From Bin55 sp028819195 (GTDB taxonomy: Bacteria; Pseudomonadota; Gammaproteobacteria; Pseudomonadales; Azotimanducaceae), in contig JAPPMF010000014.1 in assembly GCA_028819195.1 (NCBI GenBank), forward strand, positions 1 through 37,207: DNA of 37,207 bases, written 5' to 3'. The position numbers and the translations under genes are program-made. The notes below the pieces were generated by a model, which saw only the letters and a list, made by a program, of their open reading frames with translations, had not been told where the DNA came from and searched no databases. This document shows positions 25,436-33,612 of this stretch, piece after piece (position 1 is the stretch's first letter; each line of letters opens with the position of its first letter).

Positions 25436-25531
25436 GGACCTGGACGTAGTATACTATATTCTTTGTAGCAGATGTGCGTCTGGTCGATTTAAGACTGGGT
25501 ACAGCAACCTAGATTTGATAGAGGTATAACA

Positions 25532-26182
25532 GTGAACGTGAACATCAAAACATTCGTGATACGCTCCATGTTAGTTTGTTTTGTTGCGATGACAGCCTCA
25601 GAAACGACAGCACATGAGATGTTTAAATCAACAACATCAAACGAGTCAGTATTTGACGACTGTGTGGTTCAGGACGAGGCTATACGGGAATGGGGTAACG
25701 ATGAACCTCACTTATATCAAACATTTTTGAAGTGTGAATCGTCGGACGAATACGATCACGAGATTTGGGTATATGCGACAGCCTCTGACGACATTGTTGT
25801 TAAGATGTTTCTCGAACCATTTTTTAGAAATAAAAAATCGACGTTCGCGGCTTTAAAAGCCAACATTAGGTGGAGTGAATACACATACATAAATGCAGAG
25901 GGTGAAGCGATCACACGGAATATAAAGGGGTTTTACATAGATGGATCAAAAAAGATAAAAGTCACTATGTCATCCCCTAAGGACATTCTTGATGACTTAG
26001 CTGAAGATGAAGAATTTCAGTACGAGGTTGAACTAAATGGTAAAAAGAGTGTCAAAATTCTCGAATTCGATGGCGCAAGTGACGCTATTGAGGAATTTAG
26101 AAAACGTGTCAAATCATTGCAAGAAAGCAATAAAAACCTGCACGAAGACCGATCGGGTCGACAGTCCACTACTTCTCATTGA
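25532..26182 (+). CDS. Secreted protein, paralogue of the 6137-6733 product
   Basis: This 216-residue protein begins at GTG 25532, with AGAGG about 8 nt upstream, and has a signal peptide ending near ASETTAHE. It shares with the 6137 gene product VFDDCVV, a KCES segment about 30 residues on, a P-x-(D/E)-(I/V)-L-(D/N)-x-L-A-(E/K) segment (SPKDILDDLAEDEEF versus KPEEVLNKLAKSEEL), and the C-terminal EFRKRVKSLQES. The two cysteines are conserved. The two genes lie about 19 kb apart in opposite orientation, so they are dispersed paralogues rather than a tandem pair. It is probably periplasmic or secreted. The highly charged C-terminal helix could bind a partner. No family is recognised. Confidence 0.75.
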   Translation: MNVNIKTFVIRSMLVCFVAMTASETTAHEMFKSTTSNESVFDDCVVQDEAIREWGNDEPHLYQTFLKCESSDEYDHEIWVYATASDDIVVKMFLEPFFRNKKSTFAALKANIRWSEYTYINAEGEAITRNIKGFYIDGSKKIKVTMSSPKDILDDLAEDEEFQYEVELNGKKSVKILEFDGASDAIEEFRKRVKSLQESNKNLHEDRSGRQSTTSH

Positions 26183-26469
26183 AAGCGATTTAAAGCCTAC
26201 GAGTCAAAATTGATTTTGGGTACATTCCTAGCAGCATAAGAACGAGTAGTTTGTGGATTGCTGTGTGAATTGTCTAGCAGTTAAAAATAGCTCGACTTTT
26301 AGAGTTGACATGAGAGTTAGAAAAACAGTACCTGGAGCTACGAAATAGTTCCGATATCTGACCAACAAAGAAGAAGTCGGTAAGTACAGCATATTGATAA
26401 AATCACAAATCAATTGTACGATACACCGAACAATGATGACTATGATCGTATTACACGCAAACTGGAGCC

Positions 26470-27165
26470 ATGTCTGAAACAGACAAAAAATTGCCTTGGT
26501 TCGGGATATTTGTTATTTTCTTACTTGTTTGCGGGTTTATCGCTGCGATTACTTTTCTCAGTATCAATCGAATTGGAAACAAGGAGATTGATACAAAAAA
26601 CGCGAACTTATCAAACCCTAAAACAGAAAACGATCTTTCGGAGCTAATTCATGATGTCAGATTAGGTAGTTCTGACGGTTCAGCGACTACCTTAGTTCTG
26701 CAAAAACCACAGCTCTCCGATATTGTTAACTATTGTCCTGACCCGAGCACCGATCCGACAGATACTTGTTGGCAGTATCTTGACCTACACTTTTCAATTG
26801 TTCGAACAGGAGCTAAAAAATGGTGCTGGATTGACCACCGTGATCATATCACTCTTCAATCAATTTTTACAGATCCATTAGGTGATCGACAAAAAGTGAT
26901 TGACGCTCTTAATGATCCAGGATGTATGTTGGCCGACGCGTCAGATTTCCGTTGGAACTTGTCCGATCAATGTAATGCTACCGCGTTCGTTAACTTTCGA
27001 CAGCTTCATCGATGGTGTGCAGACCCCTGGTACTATGCTACCCTAATCGATGATTGGTTTAAGACCGAGAAGATTGAACGGCTAAACCTTCAATTACTTT
27101 CCAAATTGATTCACATCGCAAGGGGATCGAACACATGCATCCAAAGGGTAGTTATTTGCGTATAA
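26470..27165 (+). CDS. Membrane-anchored cysteine-rich protein, N-terminal part of a probably frameshifted gene
   Basis: The start ATG 26470 has TGGAG 3-4 nt upstream. A transmembrane anchor follows at residues 10-31 (WFGIFVIFLLVCGFIAAI), then a periplasmic region with several tryptophans and paired cysteines (NYCPDP, DTCWQYL, KKWCWID, DQCNATAF, HRWCADPWYY). The last 13 residues (GSNTCIQRVVICV) look unlike the rest, and the next frame continues with matching composition from 27135. Loss of one G in the G-run at 27122-27125 would explain this: adding a G restores a single protein of about 430 residues running to 27764. The anchored cysteine-rich architecture suggests a periplasmic binding or sensing role, but I do not recognise the family. 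Confidence 0.6.
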   Translation: MSETDKKLPWFGIFVIFLLVCGFIAAITFLSINRIGNKEIDTKNANLSNPKTENDLSELIHDVRLGSSDGSATTLVLQKPQLSDIVNYCPDPSTDPTDTCWQYLDLHFSIVRTGAKKWCWIDHRDHITLQSIFTDPLGDRQKVIDALNDPGCMLADASDFRWNLSDQCNATAFVNFRQLHRWCADPWYYATLIDDWFKTEKIERLNLQLLSKLIHIARGSNTCIQRVVICV

Positions 27166-27764
27166 AAAGTCAATCCGAACTATGGTCAGATGCTCTCAGA
27201 ACTCGATGGGTTGCGAAAAAGTGCAAGAATTTTAAAGTCGTAGATACTATCCTAGAATTTCAAAACGATTCTTATCACACTGCACGGCTCAAGGAAATTG
27301 GTCTGAGGCTCGGTATAGAGCCGGACATTTACTCTGGAGAAATTTCCTTGAGTTACCTGTTAACAGCAATTGCTGCACATTTTGGAAATATTAACGCAAT
27401 CATCAGTTACGGAGATTCTCCTGAATGGTTAGTGTATCGTGATGAACAGCATCCTTGGATTAAGTCAAATTTGGAACTCTTTGAGACGTACAAAAATCGA
27501 ACGGAAATATTGCGTAAAGGCATTCAAACCGTGACAGAGTTGCAAGAAGCCAACGTAGACTACGATCTGACAGAGTTGGTACTTCACATTTGTACTTATC
27601 AAACTTCCGAAGATCCAGATAGTATTTGTCAAAGCACAATCGACACACTTCGTAAGACATTTAAGCCTTCTGAGTGGAGCAAACAACAGATACTCGATCG
27701 CATTGAACGAATCGCTTTAGATGCCGGTATCTACTATGACCGTAGCATAGACATACAGTTCTAG
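27135..27764 (+). CDS. C-terminal part of the frameshifted cysteine-rich protein (or an overlapping second gene)
   Basis: This frame has 209 codons from ATG 27135, or can be joined to the previous frame at the G-run near 27122. The protein has no signal or membrane segment of its own and contains a C-x11-C element (CTYQTSEDPDSIC) much like NYCPDPSTDPTDTC in the preceding piece, which favours one exported polypeptide. As an alternative, AAGGGG at about 27119-27125 could act as a ribosome-binding site 9 nt before ATG 27135 and give two overlapping proteins; a cytoplasmic product with paired cysteines is less likely. The helical segments (LTAIAAHFGNINAIISYG, FKPSEWSKQQILDRIERIAL) are not assignable. 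Confidence 0.55.
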   Translation: MHPKGSYLRIKSQSELWSDALRTRWVAKKCKNFKVVDTILEFQNDSYHTARLKEIGLRLGIEPDIYSGEISLSYLLTAIAAHFGNINAIISYGDSPEWLVYRDEQHPWIKSNLELFETYKNRTEILRKGIQTVTELQEANVDYDLTELVLHICTYQTSEDPDSICQSTIDTLRKTFKPSEWSKQQILDRIERIALDAGIYYDRSIDIQF

Positions 27765-27853
27765 TGGTAACAAAGTCTTAAAGAATTGCGTTAAGTGTTC
27801 ATCGGGTATTAATTTCTGAAAGTCTCAGGTAAACACTGAGGGTATATTTCAAA

Positions 27854-29065
27854 TTAACTGAGTTTGAGTTTATTAATCCCAATCCATCGATCAAACAACA
27901 AATAAAGCAACATCACGCTGACCAAAACGATCATAGAGATCGCTGCGCCTAATCCCCAATTATTGTTATCGACATGGTAGGCAATCATATTGGAAATGAG
28001 TTGTCCGTCTGGTCCACCTACTAATGCAGGTGTAATGTAGTATCCTAGTGCGAGGATAAACACCAGCAAACAACCTGCATACACACCCGGTAACGATTGT
28101 GGCAAATATACTCTCATGAAAGCTTGAAACGGATTCGCACCTAAGGAAGCGGCAGCACGCATGTACGAGGGTGACATCGAATTCAAAACCGAGTAGATCG
28201 GCAGTACCATAAACGGTAATAAGACTTGGGTCATAACAACTCGTGTTGCAAACATGTTCTGCCATAGCTTGAGGCGCTGCTCATCCTGTACCAAGCCGAT
28301 CACAACTAAAATGTCATTGATAACTCCTTGACCTTGCAACAATACAATCCACGAGGACGTCCGTGCTAGCAGAGAAGTCCAGAACGGCACTAGCACGAGA
28401 ATTAACAAGATCTTTGATAGGGCCGGTGGCGCATTTGCAATCGCGTTGGCAATCGGGTAACCTAACAACAAACAGAGAATGGTTACGGTGATAGCGACAT
28501 AAAAAGTGCGCCAGTAGAGAGTCATATACACCCGTTTGTCTTCTTCGACTCTGACAACATTTCCTTCGTCAGAAACTTTTAAATCTAAAGCGTGTAAATA
28601 GTTGCGAGTAAAAAACTTTTGCCCAGCTTTTCGAATTCCATGCCAAAGTTCGAGTTCTCCCCATCGATCATCAATATCAATCAACGTAGTTTTGAAATCG
28701 GTGGATTCAACATCCCTAAGTTTTCTCGCTGTTTTACCCCACACGCTTCGAGTACCAGGAACCAAGCGATTCACTCGAGTGCTAACCCTTCCAATTACTG
28801 CGCGACCTTCCGTACTCCGTTCTATTAATTCACCTGCAAGTGTTCGATAGATTTCTTCGGATGGTAGCGATTCCTTATCCCATGACTTGTTGAGCAGAGC
28901 AACTGTGCGGGATAGGGTATCGGCAACTTCTGCTTCGTAGACACTTTCCTTCAGCATACTACCGAGAGGGGCGACAAACGTTGCCCCGATAAACACCACT
29001 AGTGGAGCAATCAACAAGATTGCTATCCATCTCTCTCGTCGGCTATGGTAGGTTGGCAGTTTCAT
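27854..29065 (-). CDS. ABC transporter permease, PotB-like, with a long periplasmic loop
   Basis: This is a 403-residue inner-membrane subunit of the Pot-like importer. The first transmembrane helix (WIAILLIAPLVVFIGATFV) is followed by about 145 hydrophilic residues before the second helix (FYVAITVTILCLLLGYPIA); the usual permease core of five more helices then follows. The coupling helix that contacts the ATPase shows the EAA-type pattern RAAASLGANPFQAFMRVYLP. Ordinary PotB proteins have about 280 residues and lack the long first loop. The start ATG 29065 overlaps the TGA of the upstream binding-protein gene (ATGA), showing tight translational coupling; an ATG twelve bases upstream is possible. 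It is the last gene of the operon. With the permease at 30195 it should form the membrane channel. Confidence 0.88.
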   Translation of the reverse strand: MKLPTYHSRRERWIAILLIAPLVVFIGATFVAPLGSMLKESVYEAEVADTLSRTVALLNKSWDKESLPSEEIYRTLAGELIERSTEGRAVIGRVSTRVNRLVPGTRSVWGKTARKLRDVESTDFKTTLIDIDDRWGELELWHGIRKAGQKFFTRNYLHALDLKVSDEGNVVRVEEDKRVYMTLYWRTFYVAITVTILCLLLGYPIANAIANAPPALSKILLILVLVPFWTSLLARTSSWIVLLQGQGVINDILVVIGLVQDEQRLKLWQNMFATRVVMTQVLLPFMVLPIYSVLNSMSPSYMRAAASLGANPFQAFMRVYLPQSLPGVYAGCLLVFILALGYYITPALVGGPDGQLISNMIAYHVDNNNWGLGAAISMIVLVSVMLLYLLFDRWIGINKLKLS

Positions 29066-30180
29066 TGCAATACCCAAGCACTAAACCGTTCAGTTAAATC
29101 ATCTTTGTGTTCTGCCCACCATTCACTATTAATCGTGAAATATCGTTTTGAATTTTCTGGATGTGTCGGCATGTGTTCCTGCATGTTGACGTCCATCTCA
29201 ACGTGTTGTCCGACGAGTTCCCAAGATGATTTTCTTGAGGGTGCATAGGAAATTCGATTTGATACGGCAGCTAGTGATTCACTTCTTGCGGCGTATTGGA
29301 TAAATTTTTCCGCTACACTGATATTGGTTGAACCCGATATAATTGCCCAATGTCCGTAGTCGCGTGCATGACCATCCCAAATGATTACGAATGGTTGTTC
29401 TTCAACGACTTGTGCATTGAAAATTCGACCGTTATACGCTGAAGTCATGACGACTTCTTGATCAGCTAGTAATTGCGGAGGTTGTGCACCCGCTTCCCAA
29501 AACACGATTAAGTCTTTGATGGTGTCTAGTTTGTCGAAAGCTGAGTTCAAGCCTTCGATGGTTGAAAGCACATCGTAAACATCCGTAACTTCAACTCCCG
29601 TAGCGATGAGCGCCCATTCAAGATTAACTATTGGAGTTCTACGCATTCCACGTTTACCCGGATACTTATCTAAGTCGAAGAAATCGTCAATAGTTGATGG
29701 AGGTTCGGATTTAAAACCTTCCGAGTTGTAGGCAATCACACCAGCACCTACTAAGGTAGCAACTCCGCATTCCGTAATAGCACCTGGTAAAAAATCGTTA
29801 CTTGGATCGCTTCCGTCCAATCCTTGCGGTAAATGGAGATCGGTTAAAGGTTCAAACAACCCTTCGTCGCACCCCAAGATTAAATCCTGGGTTTCTACAT
29901 CGATAACATCCCAGTGAACATTGCCGGATTCCACCTGAGCTCGTACCTGAGCGAGTCCTCCGTTGTAATCTGCTAGGTGGACTTTCACTCCAGACTCGGT
30001 TGCGAATGGATCGATATAACCATCTTTACAAGCTTTTGCGTATGAACCACCCCACGAAACGACGGTCAGTTGTTCGTCAGCATGCGCGGAAAACAGGAGT
30101 GTTGCAAAGATTAGAAAAAACCAATGTTTCGATACAGTAACAAACCGAATCAAACGTTCACTATAAGTTCCAGAAACCAT
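29062..30180 (-). CDS. PotD-like periplasmic substrate-binding protein (copy D)
   Basis: This 372-residue extracellular solute-binding protein captures the importer's substrate in the periplasm. The signal peptide ends near SAHADE. The mature protein begins LTVVSWGGSYAKACKDGYID, typical of the PotD/COG0687 family, and carries the two cysteine segments GCDEGLFE and TECGVA, AYNSEGF, FFDLDKYPGKRG, WEAGAQPPQLLADQEV and a conserved C-terminal block. It is more diverged from the other three copies than they are from each other. It starts at ATG 30180 with AAGG 9 nt upstream, 14 bp after the permease gene, and overlaps the next permease start. Polyamines such as putrescine or spermidine are the family's classic substrates. 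The actual ligand here is unknown. Confidence 0.9.
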   Translation of the reverse strand: MVSGTYSERLIRFVTVSKHWFFLIFATLLFSAHADEQLTVVSWGGSYAKACKDGYIDPFATESGVKVHLADYNGGLAQVRAQVESGNVHWDVIDVETQDLILGCDEGLFEPLTDLHLPQGLDGSDPSNDFLPGAITECGVATLVGAGVIAYNSEGFKSEPPSTIDDFFDLDKYPGKRGMRRTPIVNLEWALIATGVEVTDVYDVLSTIEGLNSAFDKLDTIKDLIVFWEAGAQPPQLLADQEVVMTSAYNGRIFNAQVVEEQPFVIIWDGHARDYGHWAIISGSTNISVAEKFIQYAARSESLAAVSNRISYAPSRKSSWELVGQHVEMDVNMQEHMPTHPENSKRYFTINSEWWAEHKDDLTERFSAWVLQ

Positions 30181-30194
30181 TTAATTTACCTTAG

Positions 30195-31055
30195 TCAAAC
30201 AGTACTAGTTCGGTTCTTTTCGCTTAGGTACTTAAGCCATTCAACGGTTAACAGCACAAGTACCGCAAAAATCACGAGTAATGTTGCTACAGCCAGAATC
30301 GTCGGACTGATCTCTTCGCGAATGCCAGACCACATTTCGCGTGGAATCGTTCGTTGTTGAATGCCAGCCATGAACAACACAATGACTACTTCATCAAAGG
30401 ACGTGATGAATGCAAACAAAGCTCCTGTGATCACTCCTGGAGACAACAATGGTAATTGCACACGTCTAAAGGCAGTGAAAGGTCCAGCTCCCGAAATCGT
30501 GGCTGCTTTAAGTAACGTATGATCAAATCCTGCTAACGATGCTGAAACCGTAATGACAACATAAGGTGCACCGATCATCGCATGCGCCAAGATGATTCCA
30601 ATGTATGGACCGAGCTGAAATGAACCGAGTGTTAGTTTAGCAATGCCTACTTCAGTGTAAAAAAAGTAAACACCCACCGCAACTACGATGATTGGAGTAA
30701 CCATGGGTGAAATGATAAATGCACCCAAAAACCGACGAAACGGTAATTTAGGATTATTAAGCGCTAATGCGGCGAGGGTTCCAAGAACTGTAGCAACGAG
30801 TGTGGCAAAAATTCCTATGATAAAACTATTTGCTATCGCCCTTCGCCAGTCCTCACTTTCGAATAGTGCTTGATACCAACGAAACGAGTACGCATCAGCA
30901 TCGAGACGCAGCATACCTTCGGTAAAAGTGAAGTAAGGTTCAGCATTAAAGGAAAGTGGAACAAAAACCAATAACGGTAGGGTTAAAAAAAGAAACCCAA
31001 AGGTGACAACAGTAACGACGACTCCCCTAGAGACGTTCCACAAAAATTGTTCCAT
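30195..31055 (-). CDS. ABC transporter permease, PotC-like
   Basis: This 286-residue inner-membrane permease is of normal length for PotC. Six membrane helices are readable, beginning VVVTVVTFGFLFLTLPLLVF. The cytoplasmic coupling motif is LLKAATISGAGPFTAFRRVQ. The segment FNAEPYFTFTEGMLRLDADA after the first helix and RWYQALFES are typical of PotC relatives. It pairs with the PotB-like permease at 27854 to form the transport channel. The gene lies 61 bp downstream of binding protein C and 14 bp upstream of binding protein D, inside the operon. ATG 31055 is the start, with only a weak ribosome-binding site. The C terminus carries positive residues expected on the cytoplasmic side. Confidence 0.9.
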   Translation of the reverse strand: MEQFLWNVSRGVVVTVVTFGFLFLTLPLLVFVPLSFNAEPYFTFTEGMLRLDADAYSFRWYQALFESEDWRRAIANSFIIGIFATLVATVLGTLAALALNNPKLPFRRFLGAFIISPMVTPIIVVAVGVYFFYTEVGIAKLTLGSFQLGPYIGIILAHAMIGAPYVVITVSASLAGFDHTLLKAATISGAGPFTAFRRVQLPLLSPGVITGALFAFITSFDEVVIVLFMAGIQQRTIPREMWSGIREEISPTILAVATLLVIFAVLVLLTVEWLKYLSEKNRTSTV

Positions 31056-31116
31056 AAGTTAGTTCATCGATAGGGGTGCTTTCGACGAAAACTCCAAGAA
31101 GGAGTATCTTACCGGC

Positions 31117-32226
31117 TTAATTTGACAACCACACACTGAATCGTTCCGTGAGTTCATCTTTATGGTCAGCCCACCACTCAGCATCACTCGTCAAGTAGTT
31201 TTTTGAATTGTTGGGATGTGTAGGCATGTGGGGTCGCATGTCGATTCCAGTTGGAATATGTTTATCCACCAAATTCCACGCCGATCGTCTAACCGGACCA
31301 TAAGAAATACGATTGGCAACACCAGCGAGCGAACTACTTAATGCAACATGTTGAAGAAACCTGCGTGCATTCTGCAGATTAGGAGAGCCTGCAACAATCA
31401 CCCATTGTCCATAGTCTCTAACTTGCCCGTCCCAAATAATGACAAACGGTTTTTTCTCGACGGTTTGGGCGTTAAATATACGACCGTTATAAGCAGTAGT
31501 CATAAGAACCTCTTGGTCTGCCAATAACTGTGGCGGTTGGGCACCTGCTTCCCAGATGACTAAATAATCCCTTATTGTGTCGAGTTTTGCAAACGCTCGA
31601 TCTACACCTTCTTTCGTACTTAGAGTGTCATACACCTTGTCCACAGAAACTCCATCAGCGATTAATGCGAACTCAAGATTTGCTTCAGGAATTCGTCGGA
31701 TTCCTCGCTTACCCGGATACTTTTCTACGTCAAAAAAATCCGCCATTGTAGTGGGTGGGTCAGATTCGAAGGAATTGGCGTTATACGCTATGATGGTTGA
31801 CCAGGTAATCGTTCCCACCGAACAGTCGCTTAGAGACCCTTCTAAGTAATCCTCTTCTGCAGGAGTACCGTCCGAACCGTCGGGTAATTCAAGATCGTCG
31901 ATAACTTCGAGCAAACCTTCGTCACATCCGATTACTTTATCTTGCGACTCAACACTAACCAGGTCCCAGTGTACGTTTCCTGTTTCTACTTGGGCACGAA
32001 TCTGTGCTAAACCGCCGTTATACTCGGTAATTTGAATTTCGATGCCAGTTACCTCTTCAAACGAGCGGAAATAACCTTCTTCATGGGCTTTTTGGGCAGC
32101 ACCTCCCCAGGAAACTACGGTGAGCGACTCTTTTGCACTTAGCAAAGGGAGGAACATGAGCAGGACGAAAGCAGCACTCATCGCCCCGCCAATTCTGAAA
32201 ACCACAGTCAATGAAATAACCCCCAT
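31117..32226 (-). CDS. PotD-like periplasmic substrate-binding protein (copy C)
   Basis: This 369-residue protein is a paralogue of copies A and B. The signal peptide (FVLLMFLPLLSAKES) precedes LTVVSWGGAAQKAHEEGYF. The core shared with the other copies is seen at NGGLAQIRAQVETGNVHWD, GCDEGLLEVI, SDCSVGTITWSTIIAYN, FFDVEKYPGKRGIRR, WEAGAQPPQLLADQEV, TAYNGRIFNAQ, IIWDGQVRD, and PTGIDMRPHMPTHP near the end. It starts at ATG 32226, within a 133-bp spacer from copy B. Compared with the others the first helix reads AAQKAHEEG instead of SYEKACKEG, so the extra N-terminal cysteine of copies B and D is missing. The varied first helix could give a different ligand preference, which is an inference. Confidence 0.9.
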   Translation of the reverse strand: MGVISLTVVFRIGGAMSAAFVLLMFLPLLSAKESLTVVSWGGAAQKAHEEGYFRSFEEVTGIEIQITEYNGGLAQIRAQVETGNVHWDLVSVESQDKVIGCDEGLLEVIDDLELPDGSDGTPAEEDYLEGSLSDCSVGTITWSTIIAYNANSFESDPPTTMADFFDVEKYPGKRGIRRIPEANLEFALIADGVSVDKVYDTLSTKEGVDRAFAKLDTIRDYLVIWEAGAQPPQLLADQEVLMTTAYNGRIFNAQTVEKKPFVIIWDGQVRDYGQWVIVAGSPNLQNARRFLQHVALSSSLAGVANRISYGPVRRSAWNLVDKHIPTGIDMRPHMPTHPNNSKNYLTSDAEWWADHKDELTERFSVWLSN

Positions 32227-32325
32227 GTTCGTCTACTTTTTGAACATCCGTCAGAGTAAGTTTCAAAGTATACAACTTTGTAAAACAACAGAGTTGCGAT
32301 CAACGGTTTATACTGAGTTAAGGCT

Positions 32326-32353
32326 ACGATAACCGTTTCCTTTACATTATCGT
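32326..32353. other. Inverted repeat between binding-protein genes B and C
   Basis: ACGATAA (32326-32332) and TTATCGT (32347-32353) form a 7-bp stem with a 14-nt loop, just after the stop of copy B in the direction of transcription. A second short stem, CAAAGT/ACTTTG, lies near 32262-32278. Neither has a T-run on the transcribed strand. They could be mRNA-processing or stability elements. Confidence 0.3.
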
Positions 32354-32359
32354 GGCAAC

Positions 32360-33469
32360 CTAATTTGACAACCAGGCACTAAATCTTTCGGTAAGTTCAT
32401 CTTTATTCTCAGCCCACCATTCGGCGTCATTCGTTAAGACCTTCTTAGAGTTTTCGGGATGAGTCGGCATGTGTGGCCGCATGTCGATACCAGTTGGAAT
32501 GTGTTTACCGACTAACTCCCACGCTGACCGTCGGACCGGTCCGTAGGAAATTCGATTGGCTACCCCTGCTTGAGAAGTTCGAAGAACCGAATGTTGAACG
32601 AATTTAATCGCATTTTCCAAATTTGGAGTTCCAGAAACAATCGCGAACTGCGTAAAGTCTCTAACCTGTCCATCCCAAATAATAACGAAGGGTTGGTTTT
32701 CTACCGTTTGTGCATTGAAAATTCGCCCGTTGTATGCAGTAGTCATTGCAACTTCTTTGTCAGCAAGTAATTGAGGTGGTTGCGCGCCAGCTTCCCATAT
32801 GAGTATTGAATCTTTGATGGTGTCTAACTTGGCAAAGGCACGATCAACTCCTTCGTCAGTTGAAAGAGTATCGTAGACTTCGTCAATTGGCACACCGTCG
32901 GCGATGAGTGCAAATTCAAGGTTAACTTCGGGAGTTCGTCTGATGCCCCGTCTCCCCGGGTACTTTTCTAGATCAAAAAAATCTTCAATGGTATTTGGAG
33001 GTTCCATTTTGTATGAGGTCGCGTTGAAGGCGATCACTGTTGACCATGTGACGGTACCAACAGCGCAGTCGGTGAGAGAACCTTCGATGAAATCATCACG
33101 CGCGGAATTCCCGTCTACCCCATCGGGTAATTCAATGTCATTGAGTGGTTCAAACAAGCCTTCATCGCAGCCGATAATATTGTCTTGAGATTCGATGTCG
33201 ATCACATCCCATTGAACATTTCCTGACTCAACCTGTACACGCACTTGGGCTAAGCCACCATTGAATTCAGCGATGTTGACTTTTATACCGGTAGCTTCTT
33301 CAAAGGAGTCAAAATAGCCTTCTTTGCAGGCTTTTTCGTATGACCCTCCCCAGGATACGACAGTAATTGATTGTTTTGCAGCTAGGGGAAGGCACGTCAG
33401 CGAAATGCTGACAACAACAAAACTCCAGAGTCCTAACAATGTACTAGTTTTGTAAAGTTCGGTGTTCAT
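32360..33469 (-). CDS. PotD-like periplasmic substrate-binding protein (copy B)
   Basis: This 369-residue protein is the same length as copies A and C. The signal peptide ends near LPLAAKQS. The mature start ITVVSWGGSYEKACKEGYFD contains an extra cysteine shared with copy D. It then has FNGGLAQVRVQVESGNVQWD, IIGCDEGLFEPL, LTDCAVGTVTWSTVIAFN, YPGRRGIRRTPEVNLEFAL, LIWEAGAQPPQLLADKEV, and the C-terminal PTGIDMRPHMPTHPENSKK. It starts at ATG 33469 with GAGAGAG upstream. A spacer of 143 bp separates it from copy A and 133 bp from copy C; both are long for a compact operon and could hold internal promoters or processing sites. The retained motifs indicate a functional binding protein. Confidence 0.9.
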   Translation of the reverse strand: MNTELYKTSTLLGLWSFVVVSISLTCLPLAAKQSITVVSWGGSYEKACKEGYFDSFEEATGIKVNIAEFNGGLAQVRVQVESGNVQWDVIDIESQDNIIGCDEGLFEPLNDIELPDGVDGNSARDDFIEGSLTDCAVGTVTWSTVIAFNATSYKMEPPNTIEDFFDLEKYPGRRGIRRTPEVNLEFALIADGVPIDEVYDTLSTDEGVDRAFAKLDTIKDSILIWEAGAQPPQLLADKEVAMTTAYNGRIFNAQTVENQPFVIIWDGQVRDFTQFAIVSGTPNLENAIKFVQHSVLRTSQAGVANRISYGPVRRSAWELVGKHIPTGIDMRPHMPTHPENSKKVLTNDAEWWAENKDELTERFSAWLSN

Positions 33470-33612
33470 ACTACTCTCTCGTTTATTTAATCGGTACAGA
33501 AATGTGAGTTTAGAATCTAGGCAGATGAAGCGTCAATTCGGAGTATCTAAGATTCAGAAGAAATGGTACTCTCAAATAGAGCGCATATCATACAAATTTG
33601 AAGGTATAGGAT

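Noticed and set aside
32326..32353. Intrinsic terminator between binding-protein genes
   Set aside because: The stem is short with a 14-nt loop and no T-run on the transcribed strand, so it is listed only as an inverted repeat.
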